From NCBI GenBank assembly GCA_038502055.1, contig JAXRKN010000044.1, positions 1,832,001 to 1,896,000 of the forward strand: a DNA stretch of 64,000 bases. Reading direction: 5' to 3'. This document shows, piece by piece, positions 26,001-38,373 of the stretch. Positions within the stretch are counted from its first letter, which is position 1, and every line of letters starts with the position of its first letter. The notes under the pieces were generated by a model. It saw only the letters and a program-made list of their open reading frames with translations. It searched no databases and had not been told where the DNA came from. The stretch comes from Tanytarsus gracilentus (Eukaryota; Arthropoda; Insecta; Diptera; Chironomidae). Made by a program: the position numbers and the translations under genes.

Positions 26001-28887
26001 CCTCCAAGGAGAAATTTCATTTCATTTACATTTTCACTCGTTATGGAAGGAAATTTTTCCATTTCACATTCACCACATGCTGCCACTAATGTCGTCGTCC
26101 ATTGTCTGATGAAAAGAGAGAAAGATTTGCAATGGAAGATTTAGAGAAAATGTTGTGAAGATGCGCAGAGTGCAATTTTATGGAATTGATGAAAAAATAA
26201 CATTTAAAATTATGAAACGGTGTTGAATATGAAACACGATTCAAAGTTAAATGGAACAGTTTGAAATTTGAATTTAAATTTAATGAAAACTGAAACAAAA
26301 CTTAAAAATATATGAGAGAACATCTTGGAAAATGAAACTCACTCGTTAACTGCAAATTTACTCCCTCATAAAACTCTTCTCACATGAACTTTCATAAAAT
26401 CTTCATTTATTGTCCTTTTAAACTCTCACTCGTAAACAGCATCATAATGAAGGCGGATGAATGGACGTAATTTATGTCTTTTAACATTTGACACCGCGAC
26501 GAGAGAAATGTGAGAAGCATTTTTACACTGCAAAGTACATTAAATTTTCATTTTTGCATTTCTATTCACAATTTAACGATTTATTGTCAGTCGGGGATTT
26601 TGCGAAATGTGAAATGGTCGTTTAAAATGTGTTAAAAAGTAAATGAAGATTAATGAGAGTTTTATTATTGAGGTGAGATGAGAACAATTGAAAATTGTGG
26701 GTTTTGAAAAAAAATTTTTAATGTTTCACTTTCCGAAAGGTTCCGAAACTAATTATTTTTTAAAATTTTGCGAAAATTAGAGCCTACAATAATTATGATG
26801 AAGTTAATTCGGTAATTTTCAACGACTATTATGCGTGTCGTGTACTTCAGTCATGTTCTCGCATTCTAAAAAACAAAAAGGAACTTTTCTCTTCTTCTTC
26901 GATGCTTTTAAGTCCAACTGCTTCACGCACACAGTGTTAAATGTGCGAGGTGTGAAGGAATTTATGCGATCATTAATTTCCAATGCTCATGTTGTATGCT
27001 TACATGTGAAAATTATGTTTTTTGGGAAGAACATTGAAAGACTCTCCGCGTACCACCTCCTTTGCGAAACATATCAACCGATTTCATTTATGTGCTCGCT
27101 GCCGCTATTGTTCTGCTTCTCGCCTCCTTTTGTGCTACGCGCAGAGAAAAAAAATTGCCGGCAATTTACGTCGAAATTATAGGGCGGCATGATTCGAAGG
27201 CTTCAAAAAAAGAGTGGAGAAACACATCAAATTTTAATATTACGCTTTTCATCTACACACGCGGTTAAATTTAGTGAGTTATAATGGAGCTCAATTGCAT
27301 TGCGAAAAGGGACTTATGAGGAAGTGGAAAATTGATAATTTTAGATGTTTAAAAGAGTGAAAATAAAATTGGGATTTAACTAAAAAATTCCTTCACATCC
27401 GTTGACAACCTTATCGAAATTTTGAACCTTCAACACTGAAGAAATTTTTGATTGATTTTTAAAAGTCTTTTCATCATCGCCTCTCACTTTTTATTACATA
27501 TTTTTCCATTCAATTTAAATCATCGCGATGATGAAGTGTAACGGATATACATACGGGGCGGATTTCTTGTGCAGGCCCACAATTATCTCTCTCGCTCACC
27601 GCCGAGGCTGCTAATAATTATTAATGCTCGACTTTATCCGAGATTAGCTACTCATTTAAAAACATTTTTTTATTTCGGATTGAGGGCAACGCAGTATTGC
27701 AATAATGTTCATTAAATGCATCACCAATTTTCAGTTTCATCGTGCACTCATCGATTTCGTTCCGTAGAAGTGCTGAAAATAAAACAAAAGAGAAGTTCTT
27801 CAAAAGAAAACTTGCCGACATGCGAAAAGAGTGCATGAACGCTGCGTTTAAGACTGAGCAAAATTACAAGCTGTTACCACCACTTTAAAATTCACACTTA
27901 TTGGCATTGATTTCGATGGGTGTTTATCGTAATTTACAGGGGTTGAGCAACTTTAAATAAATGAAACGAAATGGAAAGTGAAACATTTTAAATTCATTGA
28001 AAATTTTCATTTCATTTTCAAACTTGTTCATTTTTAAAAAAATAACGAAAACTTTCATCACCTTGAATATTTTGCTCAACACATTATCTCGATGTTCATA
28101 TCATCTCGAGAGGTGCGAGAGTCGCTTTAGGGTACGAACTCATTACGACTAATTTTCGTTACCTTCTCTCTCTCATCCTTTTGATGTCCGATCTCTCTCG
28201 GAATGCCTATTATTATGAAATTGGCGTTTTTCAGCGCAGCGAGAGTGTTAAAAAAGTAATTATTGGACATCAAAAGGAAAACATGCGCGTATGAACATGC
28301 GAGTGAACGAAAATTATGCACAAAATGTTGCAAATTAATAATTATCTGTAATTTTGTTTCTTCACAGAGATCCGATGGATGCTCTCCTTTATGAGCAGCA
28401 TATTAGGTCGCCACTCGGTCTGTTCTCCGATCCAATGATGGCACAGTTGATGCAGCCGCAGTCGATGGATGCCGCACTTCTTGAGAAAGCAAGACAGCAT
28501 CTGCAAATGTGGGGTCGATCACCCTATGCTGAAATGTTGCTTCCTCAAATGTATCAGCGACCGAATATTAATGCGGCAATGCAACTTGGATTGTGGCAAG
28601 GTCAATGGCCACCGCAACTCGCTGCTGGATTTCTCAACAATCAAGCGGCACTTCAACAAGCTGTGGCAGCTCAACAGCAGCAGCAGCAGCAACAACAACA
28701 AGCTCAAAGTCCACCACCAGGTCCAAACAGTCAATCAGGCTCACCATCACCCTCCGATACACTTCGATCAAAGCACTTTGCACCTCGATTTAGTCCTTAT
28801 CAAATTCCACCTTCATCACACACTCAAATCTCACCACAATCGATAAAACCATCGCCGAGTCCATCGAGATCAACACCCGAGCATTAA
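10899..28887 (+). CDS. mid/H15: Tbx20-type T-box transcription factor, gene B (complete, 6 exons, 494 aa)
   Basis: Joined exons 10899-11031, 11983-12155, 12378-12508, 20175-20457, 22823-23067 and 28368-28887 give an uninterrupted 494-codon frame, with GT/AG at every intron. Order of parts: eh1-like FSIAAIM (about residues 27-33), acidic stretch and SRSRTPRT (about 55-80), T-box DNA-binding domain (about 120-320) with hallmark segments YRYAYHRSSWLVAGKAD, KLTNNEMD, LNSMHRYQPRIHLV and TAVTAYQNQLITKLKID, then a C-terminal tail with polyglutamine (codons near 28672-28702) and a Ser/Pro-rich end. This composition is that of the Tbx20 subfamily (fly midline/H15), nuclear regulators of heart, neural and segment patterning. 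Introns 3 (7.7 kb) and 5 (5.3 kb) are long, as is usual where introns carry enhancers. The start ATG is preceded by an in-frame TAA, so no N-terminal extension like that of gene A is possible. Confidence 0.96.
11983..12155 (+). CDS. mid/H15: Gene B exon 2
   Basis: Encodes the acidic/Ser-rich linker (VDVEQCSDSEAPSRSRTPRT, then SPSDDERLTPEP). The acceptor is TTTCAG at 11982; the donor is CCG|GTAAGT. Confidence 0.92.
12378..12508 (+). CDS. mid/H15: Gene B exon 3, start of the T-box
   Basis: Encodes the T-box start (LETKELWDKFNDLGTEMI, then TKTGR). The last 70 nt differ from gene A at only about three positions, whereas the first 60 nt differ at many. Confidence 0.93.
12625..12637 (-). repeat. 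B-box-like motif copy 4
   Basis: Exact AGGTTCGAATCCT on the minus strand, about 120 bp downstream of exon 3 of gene B. Confidence 0.9.
17603..17711 (+). repeat. 24-bp perfect direct repeat flanking a 61-bp insert
   Basis: The 24 bases at 17603-17626 recur exactly at 17688-17711. The 61 bp between them are markedly more GC-rich at the left end (CGCTGGTTTGCGTCTGACC) and end in a T-run. This looks like a short insertion with a long target-site duplication, as made by target-primed retrotransposition, or a local tandem duplication; the sequence alone does not decide. Confidence 0.8.
20175..20457 (+). CDS. mid/H15: Gene B exon 4, central T-box
   Basis: Starts in phase 2 with RMFPTVRVSFSGPL and runs through YRYAYHRSSWLVAGKAD to KLTNNEMDKTGH. 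This is the DNA-contacting half of the T-box fold; no break is seen. Confidence 0.96.
22823..23067 (+). CDS. mid/H15: Gene B exon 5, end of the T-box
   Basis: IVLNSMHRYQPRIHLV through to NPFAKGFRDSSRLTDFDR. In T-box proteins this part holds the dimer interface and the C-terminal recognition helix. Confidence 0.96.
24941..25035 (+). repeat. Cluster of TGGAAC / GAAANNGAAAC short repeats
   Basis: Within 95 bp there are four degenerate units of the type ATGTGGAACA, AATGGAACATGAAA, AAAATGAAACGGAA and AAAAGTGAAACA. The same short unit recurs further on in the window (see the findings). Confidence 0.6.
26211..26340 (+). repeat. Cluster of TGAAAC / TGGAAC short repeats
   Basis: Six or more units (TATGAAACGG, TATGAAACAC, AATGGAACAG, CTGAAACAAA, GGAAAATGAAAC) in 130 bp of AT-rich sequence. 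Confidence 0.55.
28368..28887 (+). CDS. mid/H15: Gene B exon 6, C-terminal tail
   Basis: The acceptor CACAG|AGATCC completes the Arg codon of exon 5 (R-DPMDALLYEQH). It encodes a Met/Gln-rich region, a run of glutamines and a Pro/Ser-rich end, with stop TAA at 28885-28887. Confidence 0.93.
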
Positions 28888-29564
28888 ACTAGCACAACTA
28901 AACTGTTAGCCTATAAAATTCGCATTGATAAAATTGTGTTACACTCGCTATGTACTTTTTATTATTTAAAATCTTAATATTCAAGCTTTTATCTCGCACT
29001 TTGGCTCAAAAGCGAAAATTTGTACTTGATGCATACGAAAAAATATGCAAAAAATTAGAAGATGTGTAAATGTGTAAAATATAATTTTGTGTATTAAACG
29101 TTGATGAAATTTGCATGTAAAAATTACAATGAGAGTTAGAATGTTTCACTTTCAAGTTTGATTCTTTAACTTTTTGTTTCATATTCAGCTTTGTTCTAAA
29201 TTGAGGCTGCTTCAAAATTTTATGTTTCAACTTGAAATTAAATTAATTTTAAACTTCCTAGAACAAATCAAAATTTAAAACCTCACTGTAATTAAACATG
29301 ATCATCAACTCGCTGTATTGTTTCGTATTACAAAAAATTATAAAAATTTAATTTCTCATCTGAGAGAGACTAGATGTAATCGCTCCCTATTTGTAAATTT
29401 AAAACTTCAATGTTGCAATAATAATTGTAAATTTACTAATCGAGATAAAAAACTAATTAATTAGCACTTAATTTTGCTAGATTTTGTTTCATCGATAAGT
29501 TATTAAAGTTCTTATTGCATTAAGAATTCTTCTAAAATGAGAATGAGAAGCCAAAATCTAAGAA

Positions 29565-29570
29565 AATAAA
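29565..29570 (+). terminator. Candidate polyadenylation signal for gene B
   Basis: This is the first canonical AATAAA I find after the stop codon, implying a 3' UTR of about 0.7 kb. Variant signals (GATAAA, ATTAAA) lie closer and could be used instead. Confidence 0.35.
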
Positions 29571-30522
29571 AAAATGAATTTATCACACTTAATCATCGAC
29601 TTCTTTTCTTCTTGCGCTTTTTTCCAGTTTCTCTCGCTGCTGTTATTATTGCTACTTTTGCCTCTCTCTATAAAAACACATTTCTCTCCTTCACTCTTTA
29701 TTTATGCTCATCGGAAGCTATAGGTGGTCCACATATTCTCACTAGCTCGCATTTTTCACTCAATCTAGCAATATATAAAAGCTTGATATGATGGTAGATT
29801 AGCTGTTGCAATCGACAAGCAATCGAATATGTTATGATGGAGAGAGGGAATTAGAGAAATGAGCCGAGGGGCGAAGCAAGTTATTTTTGATGTTCCATTT
29901 TCCACTTTGATTCAAATTTAAATTAGAGTTATAAACTTAAATTGATTTGTTTATTTTTTGAACTCTGAATTTTAAAAAAACTTAAGATACTAAATTTCAA
30001 AAACTATCTAGGGACCTTTTGGATCGTTTCTAAATTTCAAAAACCTTTAAAGTATTAAATATTTCCACAAAACTTAATTTCAGAATTTTACCATCTTTCC
30101 CTTCCCCTCGCACTCAACTCAATCTGACAATCATCATCATCTACCTCGCAACGCCAAAAAGCCAACTAGAATGAATATCTCTCAATAAATCAATAAAATG
30201 TAATTTAATTGTCTTTAATATTTCAACTTTAAGCTTCCAACCAAGCATATCAAATTTGTGTATGATGTCGAATAACAAATAGCCTTCAATGAATAAACAA
30301 ACATCCCTTCGTGGGGATTCTCTTTCTCTTCTTTTCCTCTCTATTGCGTTCTACCTTGATGAGCATCCAGTAGTGTGTGCACTTTTGTACATACGGTCGA
30401 CTTTCAACAATCAAGAGGGACTTCGATGGATGCGAGAAACTCAAGCAGATTCTGAGAAATCATCGAGAAAAGTTGTGGCAATTAATCAAGGGAGAAAAAG
30501 TATATATAAAAAAATGTGTGCG

Positions 30523-30636
30523 GATAGTCAAGGGATGGAAACTTAAAAATTAAAATTTTTATTTTATAATTTTTAAAATAAATTTAATTTTTTAAATTTT
30601 ATAAAAAAATTGTAAATTGTTCCATCCCTTGCTATC
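30523..30636. mobile_element. 114-bp MITE-like element with inverted ends
   Basis: The left end GATAGTCAAGGGATGGAA (30523-30540) and right end TTCCATCCCTTGCTATC (30620-30636) are inverted repeats differing by one inserted base. The core is almost pure A/T. No clear target-site duplication. Similar single ends occur at 33739-33757 and 47216-47231, which suggests a dispersed family. Confidence 0.6.
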
Positions 30637-33600
30637 GTCAAAGTTAAATTATATAAAAACTCTCTTCAGCGTATTAGCCACACAATCCTCAATCGGATAG
30701 TTTGTCTAATTGTTGAAAAATCTTATTTCGTGAAGGCGAATCAAGTGTTGTGTGATGAATGGACTCGAAATAAATAAGCATGGAAACTATTAGTTTGTAA
30801 AATCTACTCGGTTGCATTGTAAATCACTTTTTTCGATGATTTGTTGAACAAGCTCGTTGTGCATGTGCTGATTAATTAACTCTGTCCCGGCATCTCGACA
30901 CATCTCTAACGCGTACATTGTTGTTGCCTGCTCATAAATGGAATGACTTCACCTGAGAATGTCATCAACCTTCCTACACCGTCTCACATCGCATAAACTC
31001 TGCGAGCTTATTATGAAAAAAAAATATTATTATCACACAATCTCAGAATTGCCTGCAAAACGATCGCTTTTATGGACAATATTATATGAAAATAAAAATA
31101 TCAATTTTCATTTTCACTTATCGACATCATATTATCTCGCTTATGGACAAAATGAGGCGATCTGATCTTTGCCACATATTTCATCATTTTATAATTTTTA
31201 TTGCGAATATTTTATGGCGTGGTGACGATATTGTCTGAGTGGACGGTGATGATTATCATTTTAAGTGAATTTTAACCTGAAACTTTTTCAAATTAAATTT
31301 TTAACTAGAAAATTTACAAAAAGTAAATTTTTAACCCTTAAAAAAATTTTAACGAGCGGATTAAAGTTAAATCGTCTTTAATTTAAATCTTTGGATTTAA
31401 GTGTAAATCGTTAGATTATAATTTAAATCCTATCTCAAAAAGATAAAATTTTAAATGTCCTAGGAACCTTAAAAATCAATTATTGAATGGTTTCACTCCC
31501 TTTTGAAATTCTAAATTTTCAACGTTCAAGAATTTTTACAACACCCTTCATTGTCCAGCGAGAACCATAACCATGTAACAATTCCACAGAAATAAACGAA
31601 AGAATTTCAAACATGATTTATGATTTCAATAAAACAACTCGACTCGAAATACCTTCTAAAGCAGCTGAACACGCATTAACAAATAATTTAATGTCGATTT
31701 CTCTCACACTCAAATTCTAAATGAAACAAAACGATGATCACCGATTAAAATGAGAATGCGCATCATTAAGATTAATTTACAATCGTTGATCGAATGAGAT
31801 TTCATAAATCAATCGATTTTATGCGCGCAGAAAAACTTACACTTTTTGGATGAAATCAATATCGAAGCGATTTTGTTGCGGTTTTTTGTTCAATGATGAT
31901 GATGATATTAAGGTGTTTAAACTTTTGTGAGAGAATAACCGAAATGGCAATGGTCATTTAAGAAATTTTATTGGATGAAGAGGGAAATAAAAAATATTTT
32001 GTGGGATGGAAATTGAAAATTACAAAAGGGATTAAAAAAATTTGTTGACTTTAAAATTTAAATCTAAAGTTTGGACTTAAATTTTGAATGTTTAAATTAA
32101 CATTTATTTAATCAAATATTTTTTTAAAAAATATAAAATTCAGAATCTAAAATTGAGCTAGAATTATTTTAATTTTTTCTTATTCTAATTTTTTCCCACT
32201 TCATTCATATTTCTTCAAAACTGTTACCGTATTTCAAATTTGACATTTTTAAACTTGAATTTTGACTTCCTACTGAGAGCCTCGAATATGTTCGAGAGAC
32301 ACACATCATGTGATAGACACAAAGAAGAAGTGAGAATAGATGAATTGGAGAAATTTATATCTTTTTCCTTGGAACTCACGAAGCACCTGTTAAAAGACAT
32401 TAAAAAGTTAAAAATTCAATTTTTATTAAAATTTCTTCTCTATTTGTTTTTTAATCTATTAATTGACTAATTTTAACTGAAAACATTTCACGGCTGCATC
32501 TGAATGTCCATTAATAATCCCTCGATGTTCTTTTGATAGTGTCACTGGACACCTCTGATGACTTTCTCGACCTCGCAATTTAATTTTCGACGATTTCTTC
32601 TCAACTACTGTTACACGGTGGGGAAAGAAGAAGAAAAACTTGAATAATGATGGCAACAAGAATGAATGATGAATGTTGGCTGTGGTGAGAGAGCGAGAGA
32701 ATGTAAAAGAGATTTAAATATTCATAATTGATCGCTTATCGAGCGTTGCTTAAGCACAGTAGCATTTTTTCTGCGTATCTGAATGAGAAAATTTTTCATG
32801 TTCGGATGGTCGAAATGAGATTGAATAGTTTGAAAAATTTTCCACCATCCAACTGAGCTTTCAACACTTATCGATTCCTTTTCCACTTCCTCACAATTTC
32901 ACCCACTCAAAGTCCTTAATCGAGACCATCTGCGACTAATTTTCTATCTAGTGAAAAAAGAATTTACAATTTGATAAATTGCCATTTTATTATGATGATT
33001 CTAATTTGCTTTCTCTCTCCCTGTGTGTGTAAAAAATCGAGTTTATCACTTTTAAACAAGTAACAACTGTTCTCATCTGATGTTGAGTAAATGTATGGAA
33101 ATTAAGTCTCTAATGATGATGTAGAAGGAGAATTTTAAGGGATGAGGAGATTCATTGCTGTCTCATGCTCTCGTGGGAGAGATTGACAGCGATAAATGGG
33201 TGGAAAGAGCGAGTAAAGTCGTTCGATTATTCGAGCGTTACAAATTTTTTTATGTTGCGCAATGATTTCATGTCGTGCTATAAAAAAAGGGGTTAGGGAA
33301 TGTCTTATGTGCACGTGAACCTTGCGATTGTGTGAAATCACACCTTAAGAATTGACATCTAAATTGCACAGTTTGATAAACAATTGAATTTGAGTCTCAA
33401 AAACGGATTCATGCGTTGTTAATTTGCTTGAGAATTTTTCGCCTTTTGTACGCGATAATTGACAGACGTTTTGCTATTGTTTCATGCACGAAGTGTCAAG
33501 AAATGTCTTTCAAGAAATCGGATAGGATACAAATTAGACTTTTTGTTCTTCATTTGATTTGGTTTGACTTGGTAAGTTTTCAAGAGTAAAATGTCAATCG

Positions 33601-33738
33601 GTTTAATTTCTTTAATCGAGGGTTGGAAAAAAGTTTTTAAATTTTTTAAGAAGTTGAAAGTAATTTCATACTTTTTACTTTTTTTTCTCAATTTATTTGA
33701 CATTATTTTAAAAATTTGATCTTATAAATAAATCAAAT

Positions 33739-33757
33739 GTTCCACCCCTTGCTAGAG
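33739..33757 (+). repeat. Solo end related to the 30.5-kb inverted-end element
   Basis: TGTTCCACCCCTTGCTAGAG-type sequence matches the right end of 30523-30636 with one or two changes; no partner end is visible nearby. Confidence 0.5.
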
Positions 33758-33861
33758 ATTAATTATATATAACGTTGAATAATTTTAAATTTAAAACATT
33801 TAAAAATATTTCAAAGTAAAACACATAAATATTACCAAATAAATTAAAAATACAAAAAGTA

Positions 33862-33874
33862 AGGTTCGAATCCT
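33862..33874 (+). repeat. B-box-like motif copy 5
   Basis: Exact AGGTTCGAATCCT, about 105 bp after the solo inverted-end sequence. Confidence 0.9.
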
Positions 33875-36439
33875 TAAAATGTTTAATAAATTATTGCAAA
33901 TCGATTGAAGATATTTTTTATAGAATTAAAATTTAAAAAACATTTTTTTACTAACTCACACTAATGCGATGTTAAAAAACTTCTCATCTACTCGCCACCC
34001 TTCTGGATTCAATAAATTACTCTTTCACTTCATCTATTCCTTCTCATCCGAACCCCTTTTTCTCATTTTCTCTCTCACTTGCTCATTATATCCTCAACAC
34101 AGCAAATTCACTCGATTTATAATGGGTTAAGTTAAAAAGGCAAATTGAGTGCCGCTGTTGTTGTTGAAAATTAAAAGCAATTTCTCTGCCTTCGCTTTCG
34201 AGAGGAGGGAAGTGAAATTGATGATACTAAAATTATCATTTAAATAATTTGAGTTGTAATGAAGATGTTTTTACAAACCTCGACACGAATGAAATTAATC
34301 TGTCACAATATTTTCCTCGTTGACTAATTAAAGAGAAATTTTTTGAAATTTATTTTTGCGAAAATTTCCACTCAAAGACCGTAATCAGAAAAAGTTTTCA
34401 CAGTTTCTCAGTTAAATTGCAGTCACGTGAAGTTGTGAAAAGGGTTGATAAAATTTAACGCTAAATAAATCAGTATCACAATTTTCTCTCTTGCCTTAGC
34501 AAATTTTTATGGTCCCTCATCTCTAAACGCCCTCAATTTCATTGCGAATGTGAGTGAGAGAGTGTGAAGATGGGATTTATTTAAATGTTAAGGGATGAAA
34601 ATTTGCTCAAATATTTTTAACGGCTTTTTGAAATTTAAATTCAAGATTTAAAAATTAATAACGGTTTTTTGAATTTAATTTTAAAATTTTTTAATGAATT
34701 TGAAGCCGCAAAATTTGAATCTTTAATAATAAGTTTATGGATTTTTTTGATAAAAAATTTAAATTTCAAAAGTACGTTAAATTTAAAAAACTCACTTTTC
34801 CCTATCACCACACCAATCCCACTCATCATACCACGCTTGAGCTCTCCTACAAAAAAAGGGCAAAAAGTTTTTCGTTCTCGATAATCTTCACGGTACAATA
34901 AAGTCTTATCTCATTTTCGAGTGAGTGTGAGCTCTAGAAAAGGATTCTCAAAATAAAAATTTTTTTTATGGCAAACTCACAAAGGATGTGACTGACGATT
35001 GCAATATTTCACAAAACGGTCGGAGTTAGTTAAAGCGAGAGCATAAAAAATTGCGACAAACAACCCCGAAATGAGGTTCAAAAATTTTACAACTTTACAG
35101 ATTTTAGAGAGATATAAATTGGCGTCGATGCGCTCGCGCCCTTATCTCGTTACACGCTTTATGCCTTTAATGAGATTTTTGTGTCTGTTGTCGAAGGCGA
35201 TGAAAATTGTCGCACGCATAATGTTAAACTGTGAAGTAATTATGGAAGTGGAAAATTTTAGATTTTTTATGTGTTTGAATTGCGAAAAATTTGACAATGA
35301 CTTTTTTAAATCAATTTTGTTGAGTTTGTGGTAAAATTAAATTCTAACTTTAATTTTCCATCACAAAATTTATTAAACTCATAACAAACCAAATTTTCCA
35401 TTAATTAATAAAAATTAAGAACTTCAAGTTAATTAATTAAAATCTCCCATCATCGTGCAGCAGTCGAGGGCATTAACAATGGCAGAAGCGAATAATTTTT
35501 CGCTGAATAATGTGCGTGTGTTTTAAAAAGAGATAACTAAGAATGTCTAAGCACATAATTTTAGAGCTTGAAGAGCCAAGCAAAGAGTCCATTAACATCA
35601 TTCTAAATCTAAATTATTGCCACAGTGAGAAAAGAAAACTTTTTGTTCGCAGTTCATTTTTAGAATTGGGAGAGGGATTTAAAGTTGGCGGTTCTATATT
35701 TTTGTGAAAATTCCGGGTACATGGAATTAATATTTAAGCTTAATAAATTTCAACTCAAATTCAATTTCAACATTTTTCTGTAATTATTTAAAAATCCCGG
35801 GATTATTTCAATCCTAAAACCCCTAATTTAAGAGCGAACGAGATATCTCCACACTTATAATAATAATTCCAATGTGTACATTCAACAGAACGATGATCAT
35901 CCCGACTCTGTGGAGCTCACACAGCGCAGTGCGCAAAGTCATTCATAAATTATTAATTTCTGATCATGATCGTCGTGAAAAGAGCATTCTTTGAGCCACC
36001 CAACAATGAATCATAACGAAAAATGCATGTATCACATGTCATAGCTGGCTGGCTGTTGGTGTTCTGCCACACAATGGACGACAATTTCTTTTCTACTTCC
36101 CTTTTGATCATCTCAATATTCCTCAGCTCTCACCTCATGGAGTCGCTTTGAATTCAATTGAGATTATTATTGTTTGCTAATTGAAATCTATTCTTTATGT
36201 TTGTGCGGTTGTTGTGGATTGATGGGATGTATGGAATAAGAAGGGGTAAAGTCATAATTGTGGGAGATTCTTAGCTTGATTTAAATTGAAATGATTTTTA
36301 AAATTAATTAATTAAATTCCATTTTTTTGTGTATAAAAATTTTTAAATCTAATTTCTTTGAAGATTGTTTTAATTTTGAAAAGTTAATTTTTTTTAATTT
36401 CTTTTTTTAAGTTTTTCTTTTATTTTAGTTAATTTTAAA

Positions 36440-37465
36440 TTTAATTTCACTCTAAAAATTTTTGGTTTTTTTTTTGTTAATTTATAAATTTAATTCTTTT
36501 TTACTCTAAAGATATTTAGTTTTTTCAACTTTTTGTTAATTTTTAGTAAACTTTTTTTCATTAAAAAAGAATTTGGTTTTTTCAACTTTTTTTAATTTTA
36601 ATTAAAACTACTTTTTTACTAAAAAAGTTTGGCTTTATTTATTAATTTTAAACTAAAACTTTTTCTAAAAATATTTACTTCACTTTTTTTAGAGTTAATT
36701 TATCTAAAACTCTTTTTATCACTCTAAAAAGTTTTTTGGTCTTTTACTTTTTATAATTTATAATTTATTTTTTTTCATCTAAAAAAAATTGCTTTTTTCC
36801 TTTTTTGTAATTTATGTAACTTTTTTCACTCTAAAAATCACTTTTTCCTTTTTTTTATTTTTATGTAAAACTATCTTTTATATCTAAAAAAAGTACTATA
36901 TCTTTTTCCTTTTTTAGTTATTATGTAAACTACTTTTTCACTCTAAAAAAGATATTTTTTCTCTTTTTTAATTTTTATGCTAAAACTTTTTCACTCTAAA
37001 AAAGAGACTATCAGAGCTTTTTTCATCTTTTTATTAATTTAAACACTCTTTTCTTAAAAAAGGTCTATTTTTCTTTTCTTCCTTTTTATTTCTTCCTCTA
37101 AAAAAAACTTTTTCCTTTTTTCCTAATCTCCTCTATTCTTTGTTTCCTTTTTTTTTTATTACTCTTTCTCTAAATTTTCTGTTATTTATCTACTCTTTTC
37201 CTAAAATCTTTAGTGTTATACACAGTTTTTACTAAAGTCTTTGTCTTTCCTCTTTTTATTATTTAATAAATCTTTTTTCTTAAAGCTTTCTTTCACTCTT
37301 TGTTATTAACTAAACTTTTCTTAAAAATACTTTACTTTTACTTTTTTAGAGTTAAATTTTTAATGTAAAACTATCTTTTTACTCTAAAAAACTTTTCTTT
37401 TTGTCTTGTTTACTAAATTCTCTTTTTGTATTTCATACTTTCTAAAAGGTATATTAGCTCTTTTT
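36440..37465 (+). repeat. T-rich degenerate minisatellite, period about 50-60 bp
   Basis: About 1 kb in which the anchor CACTCTAAAAA recurs roughly every 50-60 bp, each time followed by a T-run, TTTTTAATTT and then ATGTAAAACTACTTTTT-like sequence. I count about 17-18 degenerate units. The plus strand is strongly T-biased throughout. No coding potential. Confidence 0.75.
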
Positions 37466-37949
37466 CCCTTTTTCGTTTAAAATTAAAAAAATTTCTTTAA
37501 ATTTTCTTTATGCCTGGTGGGAATGAAAACGTTGGGGAGTAAATTTAAATAAAAGGATATTTTTTTAATTTCCTTCTCTTTTTTGTGTGCTAATACTCCA
37601 ATGTCTTTTTTTCAAATTTTAAAAATATGTTAAAAATATTTACGAGGTTTTAGATTTATTTAATTTATATTTTGGGTTGATAAAGTTAAAATTTTGTAGA
37701 AATGAGAATGAAAATGTTCAATTAAATGTCATTTAGAAATAAATTTTAATAAATATAACAAGTGGTAGTGGGGAGTATTCGGAGGGAAAATGTATGGAAG
37801 AGTCAGGTTGAATCCTAAATCGTAGTATAAAAAAAAAAAAATTTTATACTTTTCTAATAGGAGAAAAAAAAGAATGAAACAAAAAAAAAATTAAGCCGGT
37901 TAATTAAACTAAAAAAAAATGGAACGGATGGAAAATGAAAAACTAAAAT

Positions 37950-38045
37950 AGAGCTCTAAAAAGTTCTAAAAAGAGCTCTAAAAGGCTCTAAAAGATTAAA
38001 AAAGGTCTAAAGGTTCTAAAAAGCTAAAGGTTCTAAAAAAAGTAA
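37950..38045 (+). repeat. Short tandem GCTCTAAAA / GGTTCTAAAA repeats
   Basis: About ten tandem copies of a 9-12 bp unit ending in CTAAAA, between the T-rich minisatellite and the palindrome. They share the CTCTAAAA core with both neighbours. Confidence 0.7.
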
Positions 38046-38081
38046 GAAAAATAAAATAATTTTTTTTTTTTAAATCTTTTG

Positions 38082-38373
38082 GTTCTTTTAGTATCTTTTA
38101 GAACTCTTAAAAGAGTTAAAAAGAGCTAAAAGGCTTGGGACTTCAAAAAGGCTCTTTTGAGTTCTTTTTAGAGTACTAAAAGAGTTCTTTTAGAGCTCTA
38201 AAAAAGAGTGCTAAAAATATGCTAAAATTTTTTAGCACTCTTTTTTTAGAGCTCTAAAAGAACTCTTTTAGTACTCTAAAAAAAGAACTCTAAAAAAGAG
38301 CTCTTTTTGAAGCCCCCAAGCTCTTTTTTTACTCTTTTAAAGAGCTCTAAAAGAGTACTAAAAAAGAGCTTTT
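38082..38373. repeat. 290-bp foldback palindrome
   Basis: The left arm at 38082-38217 and right arm at 38228-38373 are inverted copies with only small indels and substitutions, joined by a loop of about 10 nt. Both arms are built from AGAGCTCTAAAAGAG-type subrepeats around a CTTGGG/CCCCCAAG landmark (38133 and 38313-38320). A single strand could form a near-continuous hairpin of about 135 bp. It could be a foldback or MITE element, or a palindrome grown from the neighbouring CTCTAAAA repeats. Confidence 0.85.

Larger units (their letters stand above)
23068..28367 (+). other. Gene B intron 5 (5.3 kb)
   Basis: No convincing gene. It contains clusters of the GAAANNGAAAC-type short repeat (24941-25035, 26211-26340, 26721-26752, 27961-27990). 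Open frames here have no recognisable motif. Confidence 0.6.

Noticed and set aside
28469..28846. 125-codon frame overlapping exon 6
   Set aside because: Shadow of the polyglutamine/Pro-Ser coding sequence in another frame.
30289..30546. 85-codon frame at 30.3 kb
   Set aside because: It overlaps the left end of the MITE-like element and shows no conserved features.
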